Shown: positions 33,385-44,035, numbered from the stretch's first letter. The stretch is 64,000 nt of DNA from Doryteuthis pealeii (GCA_023376005.1 CM042157.1:64486162-64550161); one strand, 5' to 3'. Notes: generated by a model from the letters alone, not told the origin. Program-made: numbers and translations.

Positions 33385-34378
33385 TCCTCTTTAAGATTAA
33401 CCAACGATAAAAATGTCATGTTTTCTTTGTTAGTTTTCTTTGACATCTCAACATAGAAAATATTTTTCTAATAATATAGTCGACCTTTTGTCAATTGAAC
33501 ATTGGAAAATATGCTGTTTATACACAGGTGAATTATTAGGAAATATATGCATATTAAAACATAACTCATTTTCATATTACTTTTATACGAGGGATGTGCT
33601 TGTTGTGTAATGGTTATCGTCGTAGGAAATGGGGACCAAGTAACCAATGAGCACCCCAGCTGGGAGCTGTTTTGAAAGGAACACCTTTTGCTTTTCACCG
33701 TAAACTCCCGGTTGTTTGGTTACAAACAACAGACGATTTTTTTTTTGCTTTAGAATTTCACTGTAAGATGTTTTTAAAGTTTGTTCATGTATATTTACAA
33801 CCCAAAGGCATGTTTTTATACTAAAATACTTTTCGATTTTAATAAAAAAGAAATTAGTTTTTCATGTTGTTAATTCAACAGGAATTTTCTTTTAAGTTTT
33901 AAAAACTTTAAACGAAAGACACGTTTTTATACTAAAGATACATTTTTTTTATATTAAAATGGTTTTTATTTAATCAGAAGAGAAATGCAGATATGTTTTT
34001 TTTAAATGAAAATAGATTTTATTTACAAAATATTTTTTGTGTTTATTTAAATAAAAGGATCTTGGGACCAAGTAACCATAAATCACTTTTTTAGAATTAA
34101 AATCGAAAGCTATTTTAGTATAAAAACTTGCCTTTGGGTTGTAAATATACATAAAATCAAAATGTGTTCCTTTCAAAACAGCTCTCAGCTGGGGTGCTTA
34201 TTGGTTACTTGGCCCAGAAATGGACGCAGTGAACCGACTGTAATGGATCTGCAAGACTAGCTGGCTAACCATTACACTACGATGGTTAGTTGTTTGGTTG
34301 TTTTGTTTTACAACATATCAACCCTTTTCGGGTCATCTAATGCCGAGTCAAGTCCTTTTGATGAACAAAGGACCCAGA
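33385..34378. repeat. Local duplication, copy 2 (interrupted)
   Basis: Matches copy 1 up to GGAAATGG at 33625-33632, then resumes at AGAAATGG, 34216-34223, after a 583 bp insertion. Confidence 0.85.
33633..34215. mobile_element. hAT-like foldback element with 8-bp target duplication
   Basis: It begins GGACCAAGTAACC and ends with the complement GGTTACTTGGCCC. The inverted arms extend well inward: 'gagctgttttgaaaggaac' pairs with 'gttcctttcaaaacagctc', and 'acaacccaaaggca' with 'tgcctttgggttgt'. It is flanked by GGAAATGG and AGAAATGG (7 of 8 identical), and the unoccupied site is preserved in copy 1 of the surrounding duplication. Eight-bp target duplications are typical of hAT transposons, so a non-autonomous hAT is the best guess. 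It has no transposase. Confidence 0.8.
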
Positions 34379-34677
34379 TGGCTCACAGTACCCACCGTTG
34401 ATTAAGTGGTCACCCAATTAAGTACTGAATAGGTTCATTGCTTAACTTCTAGAGGGAACCGGTGATTTCAGCGACACTGATCTAACAATTATCACTCCAG
34501 CTATGAATGAATAGTAGGACAAACTGGGCTCTTTAACCACGGTGACTCCCCCACATCAACCTTTATGGAATTAAGTCAAAATAATTATTTTGACTACAGA
34601 AAAAATAACAGTCTTGCCCCACAGGGTATCTTAACTTCTTTCCTAACAATTTCGAGTTGTTGATTTAAAAAAAAAAA

Positions 34678-35292
34678 TCTATTAATAATGGAGATTCGGT
34701 TTCTATTTGTCTGTAACCGAAACTACGTCACCGTTTACGTTACTTTACCCAAAATCGAACAACTTCATATGATATACACTCGAAATTTGAGCATGCAACC
34801 TAAGACGGTCTTCATTGTTTTTTTTTAAACAAGTTTTAATAAATACATGCCCGGTATATATATATATATATATTCATATATAGTTTGTTTTATCAATATA
34901 TATTTAAAGTTATCTAACGTATAGAGTTTTACGAGACAATTATTTACAAACAAGAAATGCTCATTTTTTTTTCAGTTTCAAAAGGTTAACTACAAAGTTT
35001 ACAAATAAATAAATACCTACGACTTTGTGGAAATTCATGTGTAAAAAATTCAAAATACTTATTTAATTAATAATTAATAGATTTTTTATGTGTGTGTGTG
35101 TGTGTGGGGGGCAGAATTAAGTATCCATTTAAAATTGATTTCTTTTTCTTTTACTCCGTTAATAAATTTGTTGATTTTACTTACTTATGATACAAACCCT
35201 CTGATATTGAATTTTTACCACCTACCCCCCACCCCGACAATATCTTTCAAAAATTAATTTTTAACCCGCTCGGTGTGTGTTTTTTTCTCTAG
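34678..35292 (+). mobile_element. Non-autonomous Helitron, family H1
   Basis: It starts A|TCTATTAATAATGGAG and ends CTAG|T at 35289-35292, following 'ccgctcggtgtgtg'. The first 60 bp ('tgtctgtaaccgaaac', 'tacgtcac') recur at 38534-39024, 40254-40864, 48204-49097 and 56831-57220. The 3' region shares 'gatacaaaccctctgatat' with the inverted copy at 38534. It has no Rep or helicase coding sequence. Confidence 0.7.
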
Positions 35293-35394
35293 TCTGGATA
35301 ATATATTGAAAAATGCTATTTATAATGATGCTGGTGTTTTTATAGGGTACGGCAGAAATACCTCCCACGATTTAAAATGTCGTCATCTGTGTGG

Positions 35395-35575
35395 GGTAGG
35401 GGAACTCAGTCAAGTGGCAATGGATCTGCGAGACCAGCTTGCTAACCATTACAAAACGATGGGATGTCCAAGGTATTTACTCAACCCGTTCACCACGTGT
35501 AAGATGTGACACAAGGTTACAAGTATGGTGCATACATGAATAGGGCCTTGTGCCTAACCCGTACACGTACGTGGT
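35395..35575 (-). mobile_element. SINE-4 units, antisense
   Basis: The antisense head 'gaccagcttgctaaccatta' is followed on the plus strand by an antisense tail 'atttactcaacccgttc' and 'gatgtgacacaagg'. This is the order expected of two head-to-tail units. Confidence 0.65.
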
Positions 35576-35616
35576 AAATATTCACTGTTGATTCCTTTAC
35601 ATCTTCCCTCATTTGT

Positions 35617-35765
35617 CTTTCTTTCTTTCTTTCTTTCTTTCTGTCTTTCTTTCTTTCTTTCTTTCTTCACCTGCCTCTTCTTTCACCACAGTTCTTTCTT
35701 TCTTTTTTTCTTTCTTCACCTGCCACTTCTTCCACCACAGTTCTTTCTTTCTTTCTTTCTTTCTT
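35617..35765. repeat. (CTTT)n microsatellite with 47-bp higher-order repeat
   Basis: Two CTTT-rich blocks each carry 'cacctgcc(t/a)cttctt(t/c)caccac'. The frame FLSFFLSF is an artefact. Confidence 0.9.
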
Positions 35766-36240
35766 ATTTAGTAGAAATGGATCTGTGAGACTAGCTTGCC
35801 AACCAATAAACCACGATTGGACCAAGCTGAGTATGCCAATAATATAAGAAGTATCATTATGCATTAAAGATGTGGATTGTTTTGTTTTAGAAGATGAAGG
35901 TGGAGGACACATACACATATTTACATAATGTAAATATATAATAGTCTTTTGAAAGGGACGAAAATAGCTTAATTATGTCAGATTATAAAAGAAATGTTTT
36001 AAAGAAACAAATATTTTTTTTTCTGCATCTTGTTCCATCTTTGGGGGTTCGGGTAAATCTTTCCATGCGTGGGAACTGGAACAGGTGTTCACATGACCCC
36101 CCCCCAAAAAAAAAAACAGAAACAAAAACAAAAACAAACACCCCCTCCGAAAAAAAAAGTTGCTCGAAAGACAACAGCAACAAATGTAAATGTTCGTGTA
36201 TATACATATAATGAATGAATTATTTCTCTTACGTAAAGTA
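35766..36240. other. Low-complexity A/C-rich stretch, no gene
   Basis: A C9-A12 run at about 36097-36116 and an AAACA-rich run follow. Nothing else is recognised. Confidence 0.4.
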
Positions 36241-36254
36241 TGAAGGCGCGTGGC

Positions 36255-36500
36255 GTATTGATTAGTTGGTTGGTTGGTTGGTTGGTTGGATTTTGCGGCA
36301 TGTCAACTCTTGGGTTATTTTATGCCTTTTTTAATTCATTCTTGTTGGGTCGAACATTCTTGTTCATTTTCCATAATTTTAAAAACCCATTGTGTGATCT
36401 ATTTAACCCATATATGGAACACTAACTGGGTACCTCATGTAGCCTAATGGTTAGCAAGCTAGTTTAGCAAAGTACTGTTCTAGAGTGTAGATTCTTCTGC
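36255..36500. mobile_element. SINE-1 tail (antisense) joined to a SINE-4-like head
   Basis: TTGG repeats, then 'ggcatgtcaactcttggg', 'ttttatgcc' and 'tttaacccatatatgg' are the antisense 3' third of SINE-1. From 36437, 'cctaatggttagcaagct' is a sense SINE-4 head. Confidence 0.65.
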
Positions 36501-36708
36501 AAGAGAGCTGCCACCACAAAATTTGACCTTGTGTCGTATCAGTTACAATAACATCGGAACCTTTGGACCGTACACCAGTCACTTCCGCCCGGACTCACAT
36601 CCTGCACACTCTAGTATATAAACGGCAATACACACGTTGGTGTTTTGCGTATCCAAAATGCATTCTGTGTTCTTGTGAGTAATATAACAACAAAAGCTAT
36701 TATCTATG

Positions 36709-37031
36709 TGTTACATAATTATTGGATTCCTAATAGTTTTTTAAGGTAGTGTAGAATCATAATGGCGATTAGTGCAGCTGATGGCCTTGAGAGTGAGTGA
36801 CAGCTCTTGACCTCACTCTCACCTTGCTTTCCGGGGATAAATCGTGAGAACCGGAACCCCCATAGAAGGCCCTCTTCCGGTTTAAGGATATAGTAAGTTT
36901 AAGTCAGTTAGAAGTTAGAAGCCGAGCTAGCAAGATGTAAGGATCTGCGCAGATGTCTGGTTTGGGGGATTTATAAATAAAGTAACATCAACGTAAATCG
37001 AAGTCTTGTGTTTATTACCTAAAAACTAACA
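36709..37031 (+). mobile_element. LTR family L, independent copy
   Basis: TGTTACATAATTATTGG to CTAACA, 323 bp, with the same internal order as 13972-14297 ('gcgattagtgcagctgatgg', 'gtgagaaccgg', 'tctgcgcagatgtctgg'). The leader sequence continues to about 37200 and then stops matching. Confidence 0.65.
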
Positions 37032-37204
37032 ATAACACAGGGCTTCTGATAAGGAGTGATCCTTAACAGAAACCAGACCCGAAGTCCCCATAGAAGAAAG
37101 TCCAGACCTTAGAAGAGACCAGACCAAGATGTTAGAAGATAGAACCAAAGCCGGCCAGAGAGAAGACGACTAGAAGTAAAGAAGTAAAGAAAGGTATATA
37201 ACAT

Positions 37205-38125
37205 TGTATCGATTGGTACAGTGAAAACGCCAGTATGCAACATATGGATGGAGATAATAATCGAGCACCTGGGAAAAAGTTTCATTTAAAGTTTGTTCAC
37301 AGTGTTATTGTTCTATCTTATCACTAATATAAATCGCTAAACGCCATCTGCTTGCCTACGATAATCCAACCTGTGGCAAATGGGGTTAGATAAAACGCAT
37401 TTTGATACGGGAAGAAGCAGTTGTTTTGGTGACTCGATCTTGTGTAGAACCATGACTCGGACAAACAGGGATGGGAAAACTAGGTTAACAAGACCATTTT
37501 TCCTTACGGTTTATCTATAGCTATAGCTGGTGAGGAGGGTGGCTAGACACCCAGCAGGACGAAAAACAAAACCTGTGAAAGGGAGGAGGAAGCTTCTCGC
37601 TCAACGGCCGTCTAGCACATTAACGCAGGAACACAGAAATACCTGGGCTGGTATCCAGGCGGGTAATAGTCTAAATAACCCCCACTGCCTTGTGGTTATC
37701 CTCTGGATAGGAAAAGGCTAAGGGAGAAAACCCTGACAGAAATCACGGTTGGACTCCGTTTGGCAGTTCAGTGTGTAAAACACTATCTGGCAACTTCTAT
37801 AGCCAAAGTGACGCCGAATGTATTGGTTCACCATTCCTTCGGATCACGTCAGCGAGGCAGAGACGGGGGCTCTGTCACTTGGGCAACCCAGGGCCTCCAT
37901 ACATCTTGCCCAGGCTTTTTTTTTGTGTCTTGGAGGGGAAACTCCTACATTGAAACCCCGCGTTTTCTGTAGCTAAAGAGAAAATTGTTGGTTGTATACC
38001 TTTCCCAAAGATATCAGCACAGAGAGACAATCATAATACGGAAAATTGACTTTATGAAATTTAAAAAAATCTGACTCATATACAAAAGTGTTGTGATGTT
38101 AGTTCAACAGTAAAAAAAGAAGTCA
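37205..38125. other. Unclassified, possible LINE 5' region
   Basis: A relatively GC-rich stretch with several short open frames and no second copy in the window. The 'ctaagggagaaaaccctgac' to 'cacggttggactccg' part has the look of a retroelement leader, but I cannot name it. Confidence 0.25.
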
Positions 38126-38520
38126 AGTCGAGGTAGGGTAAAAAGAGACAAGTGTATTTACAATAAGGTACAAGAATGGCTAGCTTGCCGCTAAACAGTA
38201 ACAGTACGGTACGGTACAGTACAACCTTTTCACTCGGTGTCTCACTATTTATAGTGAGAACCTGTGTATATTCTCCACTGTAGGAACGGCCGGTACAACA
38301 AAAAGTTATCTTTCTTTGAATTCGGCTTGCTGATCTTTTTTGGAAACGACCCTTCTATGAAGCGATAATTCTGTGTATGTTCCAATGATGTGATGGTCCC
38401 TGAAGTGAGTTTTCCGACGAGGCCTATTAGCGCATTATGATATGCAACAAGTCTCGTCTTGGAATTGAACTCATCTCGCCGTGTCCATTTCCTATTACAC
38501 AATAACGGGCGCTACATTTA
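38126..38520. other. No recognised gene; SINE-3-like antisense end
   Basis: The last part (38455-38512, 'gaattgaactcatctcgcc', 'ttacacaataacgg') weakly resembles an antisense SINE-3 head. The rest is unmatched. Confidence 0.3.
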
Positions 38521-38533
38521 TTTATTAATAATA

Positions 38534-39024
38534 CTAGCAACAAAAAACACCCTCCGGGCGGTGTAAAAATTAATTTTTGAAAGATGTAACATTTTTCAAA
38601 AATTAATTTTTACACCGCCCGGAGGGTTGTGAGATAAAAATTCAATGTCAGAGGGTTTGTATCATAAGTAAGCAAAATCCTCATATTTATTAAAGGATCT
38701 TAAAAAAATAAAACAATTTTAAATAGAAACTTAGTCCTGTCCCCCCAAAATAAAATGTTGCGCGCATCTATTAATTCTAAATCAAACAATTATTTTGAAT
38801 ATTTTCCACATAGATTGTATACAAAAATCTTGGGTATTTATTCATTTGTAAACTTTTTAGTTATCTTCTTGTTACTGAAAAAAAGGACAGGAGTCAAAAA
38901 AACATTGCTTACTCAAATTTCGAGTGTATACAACACAAGAATATTGTGACGTAAACTGTGACGTAGGGTTGTGACGTAGTTTTTGTTATAGACAGAAATA
39001 CACACCGTCTCTATTATTCATAGA
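38534..39024 (-). mobile_element. Non-autonomous Helitron, family H1, antisense
   Basis: Plus-strand CTAG at 38534-38537 is the 3' end, next to the hairpin 'acaccctccgggcggtgt'. The antisense 5' end has 'gacgtagtttttgttatagac' (about 38972) and 'ctctattattcataga'. Just inside the 3' end, the terminal ~30 bp is repeated in inverse (38552-38627), enlarging the hairpin. Confidence 0.7.
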
Positions 39025-39470
39025 TAGATGTATGGAATAATGTTTCTTATAAGGTCAAGCACTAAACCGAGATAAAGAAAAGCGTATTAATCTAAGTGTT
39101 CTACAGAAATGTACTTATAATTTATGGATTAACTATTACACAACCCATCACTACATTATTTTGTTCATAAGTGGCGCAATAAAACATACAATACTGATTT
39201 CAATAATATGAAAGTGTATTGCACGGTTGACTGTGAAATAATTTACGTAATATGAAACTGTTTTATTTTATTTTAATTATCCATTTTGTAAAGCACTTCA
39301 CCAACCCGATGGTGACACTGATTTTTTAGAACTTGAATTAAGGTCAACTTTCTCCGTTTACTCCACTTAAAATTAACCTTATCTCTCTCTCTCTCTCCCT
39401 TCCTCTCTCTCTCTCTCTGTAAAATACATAAACAAACCCATGTACTTAATAGTTTAAAAACACCAGTCCC
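39025..39470. other. No recognised feature apart from a short CT array
   Basis: CT array at 39382-39418. Otherwise AT-rich and unmatched. Confidence 0.4.
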
Positions 39471-39477
39471 CACTACG

Positions 39478-39545
39478 GCTGTCAGTGGACGAGGGGATAA
39501 GATATCGGGCTACCATACGGTCAGTCTGAGTTCGACCCTAGCCTA
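39478..39545 (+). mobile_element. tRNA-like head of a ribozyme-bearing SINE
   Basis: An A-box-like 'agtggacgaggggataaga' (39484-39502) and a B box GAGTTCGACCC (39528-39538) at tRNA-like spacing, with 'gggctaccatacgg' between them where the anticodon arm would lie. The hammerhead core begins 25 nt downstream. It does not fold as a full tRNA, so it is a tRNA-derived promoter and not a tRNA gene. Confidence 0.6.
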
Positions 39546-39562
39546 AAGATAGCTGTGTCTAG

Positions 39563-39604
39563 CCACACTGAAGAGGCGTGAAACGCCGAAACACGTGTCT
39601 GTGG
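39563..39604 (+). ncRNA. Type I hammerhead ribozyme motif
   Basis: In order: stem I CCACA (39563-39567), core CTGAAGA (39568-39574), stem II GGCG/CGCC with loop TGAAA (39575-39587), core GAAA (39588-39591), stem III ACAC/GUGU from the palindrome ACACGTGT (39591-39598), cleavage-site C39599, stem I partner TGTGG (39600-39604). An outer GTC/GAC pairing (39557-39559 with 39607-39609) could extend stem I across a small internal loop. All invariant core bases are present. A loopless stem III implies that activity, if any, would favour a dimer. Confidence 0.8.
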
Positions 39605-39629
39605 ATGACTTACTAATTTATATTTATAT

Positions 39630-39660
39630 TTATATAATATATATATATATTTTATATGAC

Positions 39661-39705
<45 letters not shown>
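39630..39705. repeat. (TA)n array
   Basis: TA tract following the ribozyme-bearing SINE. Another is at 39846-39884. Confidence 0.95.
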
Positions 39706-39707
<2 letters not shown>

Positions 39708-39709
39708 CT

Positions 39710-39844
39710 TTCTTGGTCTGATCGAGAACTTATCAACACGCGATCATATATAGCTTAAAGTACGTCAAAACATCTATCAATTCATTCAACGAAAGAAAAT
39801 GTGACTAAAGAAAGATATAGAAAATACATAGATAAAGAATGAGA

Positions 39845-39890
<46 letters not shown>

Positions 39891-40200
39891 GAATTCAAAT
39901 TATTGACAATGAATAATGTAATGTATTGAAGCTAATTTACTTATGAGAATTTCCCAAAACATTTGGACAAAAGCCGTGAGTCACGCACCAACGGAGACGT
40001 TGCCGTATGTGTTAGAGAGCCGTTTTAGAAACGCGGTTGACACTACATTAAGAAGCATATTCATAAACTAACGAATAAAGCGCGCTTTCTGCAGGGCCAC
40101 CCGTCCACTTACTTTCCTTTCCAAAACACTAAAGAGCAAAACAAGTCTAATCGGGTAGGTAGCAGTGTGAGTAATTGCTTGTGCGTAAGTTGGCTTTTTA
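39710..40200. other. No recognised feature apart from TA array
   Basis: Unmatched sequence, no gene seen. Confidence 0.4.
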
Positions 40201-40253
<53 letters not shown>

Positions 40254-40256
<3 letters not shown>

Positions 40257-40863
40257 TATTATTATAATGGAGATTGTGTGTTTGTCTGTCTGTAACCGAA
40301 ACTAAATCACTACTCAAGTCCCAATTCCCTTAGTTATTGACGTCCCATTCACCATGAATTTATTTTTATTTAAACCTCAGTTATTGATAAAATTGTTATA
40401 CCATATTAATACTGTTCGATTAATCTACATACTAACAACACGCAAGTATGTTTATATATTCAACAAAATAGCGGTTTACAGTGTGAACGACAAGGCTAAT
40501 TTGCATATTGATAATGAGAATTTGATTTTAATAAATATATGCTTAGTATTATTGATTTCTAATTGTTTGGTTTTCTCTTAACGAATCGGAGCGAAAATCT
40601 CTGGTATAAATCTTAAAAGAAATCCATAAACAAGACGAAAGAACTGTAATTTTATTAAATATTCATAATCTAACTAAATAGATAAATTAGGAAAAATGAA
40701 AGACGGGAGTGATGGAAAATGATGGAAGAGTTAGATTTAAAGCTGTTCTATTTTTCGATTATACCCCCTCAGTTTATCATTTTCTAAATAGTTTCTAATT
40801 TGATACAATATTTTATTACATCAAAACTTAATACTTGCACCCGAAGGGTGCATATATTTGCTA

Positions 40864-40864
<1 letters not shown>
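40254..40864 (+). mobile_element. Non-autonomous Helitron, family H1, precise insertion in (TA)n
   Basis: It begins TCTTATTATTATAATGGAG and ends with the hairpin GCACCC-GAA-GGGTGC (40837-40851), nine bases, then CTAG (40861-40864). The left neighbour is TA repeat ending in A and the right neighbour is TA repeat starting with T. This is the textbook Helitron arrangement: A|TC...CTAG|T with no target duplication. The body has no coding frame, so it depends on an autonomous partner. Confidence 0.85.
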
Positions 40865-40906
<42 letters not shown>

Positions 40907-40964
40907 GAATGAATGAAGGGACAAATGAAAGGTTTAGCTTTTATTCATTTATTTGGGAACAATA

Positions 40965-41004
40965 TTACAACCAATGGTTTCCTGCTAAAGCATTCGTCAG
41001 GTAA
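40965..41004 (-). ncRNA. Type I hammerhead ribozyme motif
   Basis: On the minus strand: stem I UUAC (plus 41001-41004), core CUGACGA (plus 40994-41000), stem II UGC/GCA with loop UUUA inside an A-G pair (plus 40982-40993), core GAAA (plus 40978-40981), stem III ACCA/UGGU with a one-base loop (plus 40970-40978), cleavage-site U (plus 40969), stem I partner GUAA (plus 40965-40968). All core bases are present, with N7 being C. Stems are short. A truncated relative of the 3' half lies in the inverted repeat at 49552-49700. Confidence 0.7.
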
Positions 41005-41151
41005 ACGAAATAGTTTTTTTTTAAATGACAGAAATGGTGTAAATGATTAAATGTGTGCGTTTTTTAACTGTATTCTCGTGTTGTATGTTTACGTGTTTAC
41101 GTGATGTCGAATGCGCTTTTTGTTTGTACGTGTGCGTATTTTTGTTTGTGC

Positions 41152-41159
<8 letters not shown>

Positions 41160-41190
<31 letters not shown>
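41160..41190. repeat. (TA)n array
   Basis: TA repeat followed by a short GT run. Confidence 0.95.
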
Positions 41191-41199
<9 letters not shown>

Positions 41200-41232
41200 T
41201 AAGAGTAAGGAAATGAATCCGACGGTATATGT

Positions 41233-41392
41233 ATAGATAAAAGGGTATGAAAACACTCAATGTTGTTAAAATGAATTATTTTTATATAATTTTCATTTAT
41301 TATTCGAAATATTGTCAGTATTAGCAATGAAAATGATATCAAAATATATTCATTTTAACAATGTGTGTTTTCATACCCTTTTATCTATACAT

Positions 41393-41395
<3 letters not shown>
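41233..41395. repeat. Inverted repeat, ~45 bp arms
   Basis: 'gtatagataaaagggtatga' near 41230 is matched in inverse by 'tcatacccttttatctatac' near 41371, continuing inward to 'gttgttaaaatgaat' and 'attcattttaacaa'. The loop is about 75 bp. It is bounded outside by TA/GT arrays. Probably a foldback element. Confidence 0.75.
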
Positions 41396-41469
<74 letters not shown>

Positions 41470-41599
41470 ATAATGGGAATGACTTACCCGTAAAAATATT
41501 GGGTTGGTCTCAATATTTGGTTGGTATAAGTGTTACACGGATAAGTCAGCGTTATAACAAATATAAAGTGCTCAATACGTAAGTAGAGCTGATTTAGTA

Positions 41600-41812
41600 T
41601 CATAATATGTACAGAAATAACCTACTCGAGTTTCACCATAAGGATCTTCAGGTTTAAATCCACTAAATTACGCTAAGATATTGATTAATTACAACATGAA
41701 CTCCCGCAATTAAATGTAATTAATCAATATCTTGATTAATTCAATGGATTTAACCCTGAAGATCCCTATGGTGAAACTCGAGTAGGTTATTTCTGTACAC
41801 ATTATAATACTA
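41600..41812. repeat. Inverted repeat, ~95 bp arms
   Basis: 'cagaaataacctactcgag' near 41611 pairs with 'ctcgagtaggttatttctg' near 41777. Pairing runs inward through 'gatcttcaggtttaaatcc' and 'gattaattaca'. The loop is only about 20 bp. A TA array follows. A foldback element with no coding content. Confidence 0.8.
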
Positions 41813-41829
41813 TATATATATATATATAT

Positions 41830-43101
41830 GGTGTTCGGGAGAAATTTGACAGTTTCATAAGGAAAAAGGTAAAGTGCTTGGTAACAACAAAATTTAATGG
41901 ATTGTAGAGAACTTCAACAGGCACAGAAATTACACTACTGTCAACAAGTTTCACTCAAAATAACCACATTAGTGTCGATCACAGCCCCAATCCTGCTCTG
42001 GGACCTGGAGCAAGCTGATGTTACCGTTTCCTTAGGAAGGGTCTCAAAAACTACCTTAATTCTGTCGATTAACTGGGCTTTTGTAGTACTGGCATGGCGA
42101 TTGGTGTCATTCTCAACAGCGCCACATACATAATAATCCATGGGGTTAAGATCTGGGGAGTTCGGAGGTCAAACAATGGGACTGGTGTAGTAAAAATTCG
42201 CCGACAACCATTTTTGACTTTCCCAGACGTGTGGCAGAGGTCCGAATCCTGCTGCCATACATATGGCCTACTATTGGCTATCCTTGTTATGCTTGTGAGC
42301 TAGAACTGCTAATAACTACAGTGTTTAGCAACTCCATGAATCTGAATTCAAACTGATACCCTCTCTGAAAAAATACGGAGGCATCATGTCACCTTCAGAG
42401 GACACACATCCGAAAACCATCACAGTTTGGGGAAATTTAGTCTGCATGACACGAGGAGTGTTCTTTGGACTGTATGCAAGCCATCTATTATTCTGCGTGT
42501 TGTGCAAACGTTTTTTTAATCGGAAAAGAACCAGATTGTTTGTGGTTCAGTGGGATGTTTCACTTTGCTCAGAAGTTTCTTCGCCTTTGTCGGACGATTT
42601 TCACGGGCTTTTTCTGGGAGCAGTTGACCTCTGCGACGCTTGTATGAGTAATAGCGAAGGTCTTCATTGAGTGCAAACTTCATGATAGAGGTGAAACATT
42701 CAATTTACGTGATAAAGCCCGAATTCCAATGCCAGGGTCCTCCAACAATTTTTCTACAGATTTTCGAGGAATTCTGCTGTACTAACGCCATCAGATCGTC
42801 TGTTATGTTGCTTTCTTCTAGCCACAGTCTCCATTGCAATTCTCCAGTTCATGCCTGATTGTTTTACAGTGTTCAGTGAGCATTGGGCAGCAACCATAAT
42901 CTCCTTATTTTGATGGCCGGTGCAGATCACCATGATACAAGCTATTCTCTTCCATGATTAAGGTGGGTTTCGGTTATGCATTCTATCTGTATATGAATGA
43001 AGAAGGGTCCAAGCTTTTAAATGATGTGTAGTGCACGTCAATACCTCCAACCCACGGAGAAAATAAACAAATATAAATATGTCAAATTTATCCCAAACAC
43101 C
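41830..43101 (-). pseudogene. Mariner-family transposon, near full length, decayed transposase
   Basis: About 1.27 kb between the inverted termini GGTGTTCGGGAGAAATTTGA (left) and 'tcaaatttatcccaaacacc' (right), each next to TA. The minus strand encodes a transposase broken by stops and frameshifts. Recognisable parts are HNTQNNRWLAYSPKNTPRVM, QTKFPQTVMVFGCVSSEGD and MMPPYFFREG (plus ~42507-42340), then SPDLNPMDYYVCGAVEN (plus ~42160-42100) and RIKVVFETLPKETVTSACS. The SPDLNPMD segment carries the third catalytic aspartate of the Tc1/mariner DDE domain. Roughly ten disruptions over the gene make it inactive. Confidence 0.85.
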
Positions 43102-43102
43102 C

Positions 43103-43107
<5 letters not shown>

Positions 43108-43155
<48 letters not shown>
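43108..43155. repeat. (TA)n array
   Basis: TA tract at the mariner insertion site. Confidence 0.95.
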
Positions 43156-43157
<2 letters not shown>

Positions 43158-43189
43158 CTTTTATAATCTAATAGTTTTTTTTATAACTG

Positions 43190-43840
43190 TGGTTTGGTTG
43201 GTTGGTTGGATTTTACGACATGTCTACCCATGTTGAGTTATTTTATGCCGAAGACATTTTGGTTGGTTGGTTATGTTTTACGGTATGTCAACCCTTTTGA
43301 GTTATTTTATGCCGAATATGTTCTGTTTTATTCATTCTTGATGGGTATTCAATTAAGAAAAATTAAGCACAACAATTTTTAAACTGTTTTTTTTTCTCTA
43401 TTTAACCCATAGATGGGACCCTAACAGATACTACCACTTCGGGTCAGAGTGGATCTGGGAGTAAATGCTCCAGAATTGCAATCTCGCCAATGGATGCAGA
43501 TTGTCATACCTAGAACACTGAGCCCCTTAGCCACCCCTTCGTGCACGAATAGGATAAAGGATTGAGGCTTTGCCATTAGGGCAATAGGGTTAGGAAAATC
43601 ATATAGGTGCTAGAGTTTGGCGTGACCAGCCGATTGATCGGAGGGGGCCTATCCAACCGCCAGTCTAACAAATAAGGGCCAAAGTGGATTATTGCATGTC
43701 ATAGACTGCTCAGCAACCTGGATTCCGTCCTTAAGCATCACCGGTCGCCACCCAACAATAGGCGGCTCATTGGGTGATTTTGCCCCTCTGCAGAGGTGCA
43801 GTCGGTGTATTCTACAACCCCAACCGACAGAGCTACTACG
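43190..43840 (-). mobile_element. SINE-1, full length, with duplicated tail
   Basis: Antisense. Two consecutive tails (43190-43260 and 43262-43330), each with TTGG repeats, a 'ttttacg' signal and the hairpin partner 'gagttattttatgccga'. Then 'tttaacccatagatgggacc', the middle domain, and the 5' end 'gaggtgcagtcggtg' at about 43795. The doubled tail suggests a second insertion into the tail of the first. Confidence 0.85.
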
Positions 43841-43859
43841 CTCTGATCCGAGACAGAAT

Positions 43860-44035
43860 TAACCCTTCTCTCTCAGCATTTTACTAACACACACATTTCT
43901 CTCTCCCAGTTTTTCTACTTCTTTCACGATTTTCCTTATCTTTTCTCTTCGTTTCTCTGTCCCTTTCCTCAACCTCTGTCTGTCTGTCTGTTTGTCTGCC
44001 TGTCTCTCTCCTCCATCTCTCTCTCTATATATAGC
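43860..44035. repeat. CT-rich low-complexity sequence
   Basis: Pyrimidine-rich, similar to 44240-44460 beyond the adjoining palindrome. Confidence 0.8.

Noticed and set aside
37530..37972. Overlapping 60-70 codon plus-strand frames
   Set aside because: No shared family features. They overlap in different frames, and none is preserved at a second locus.
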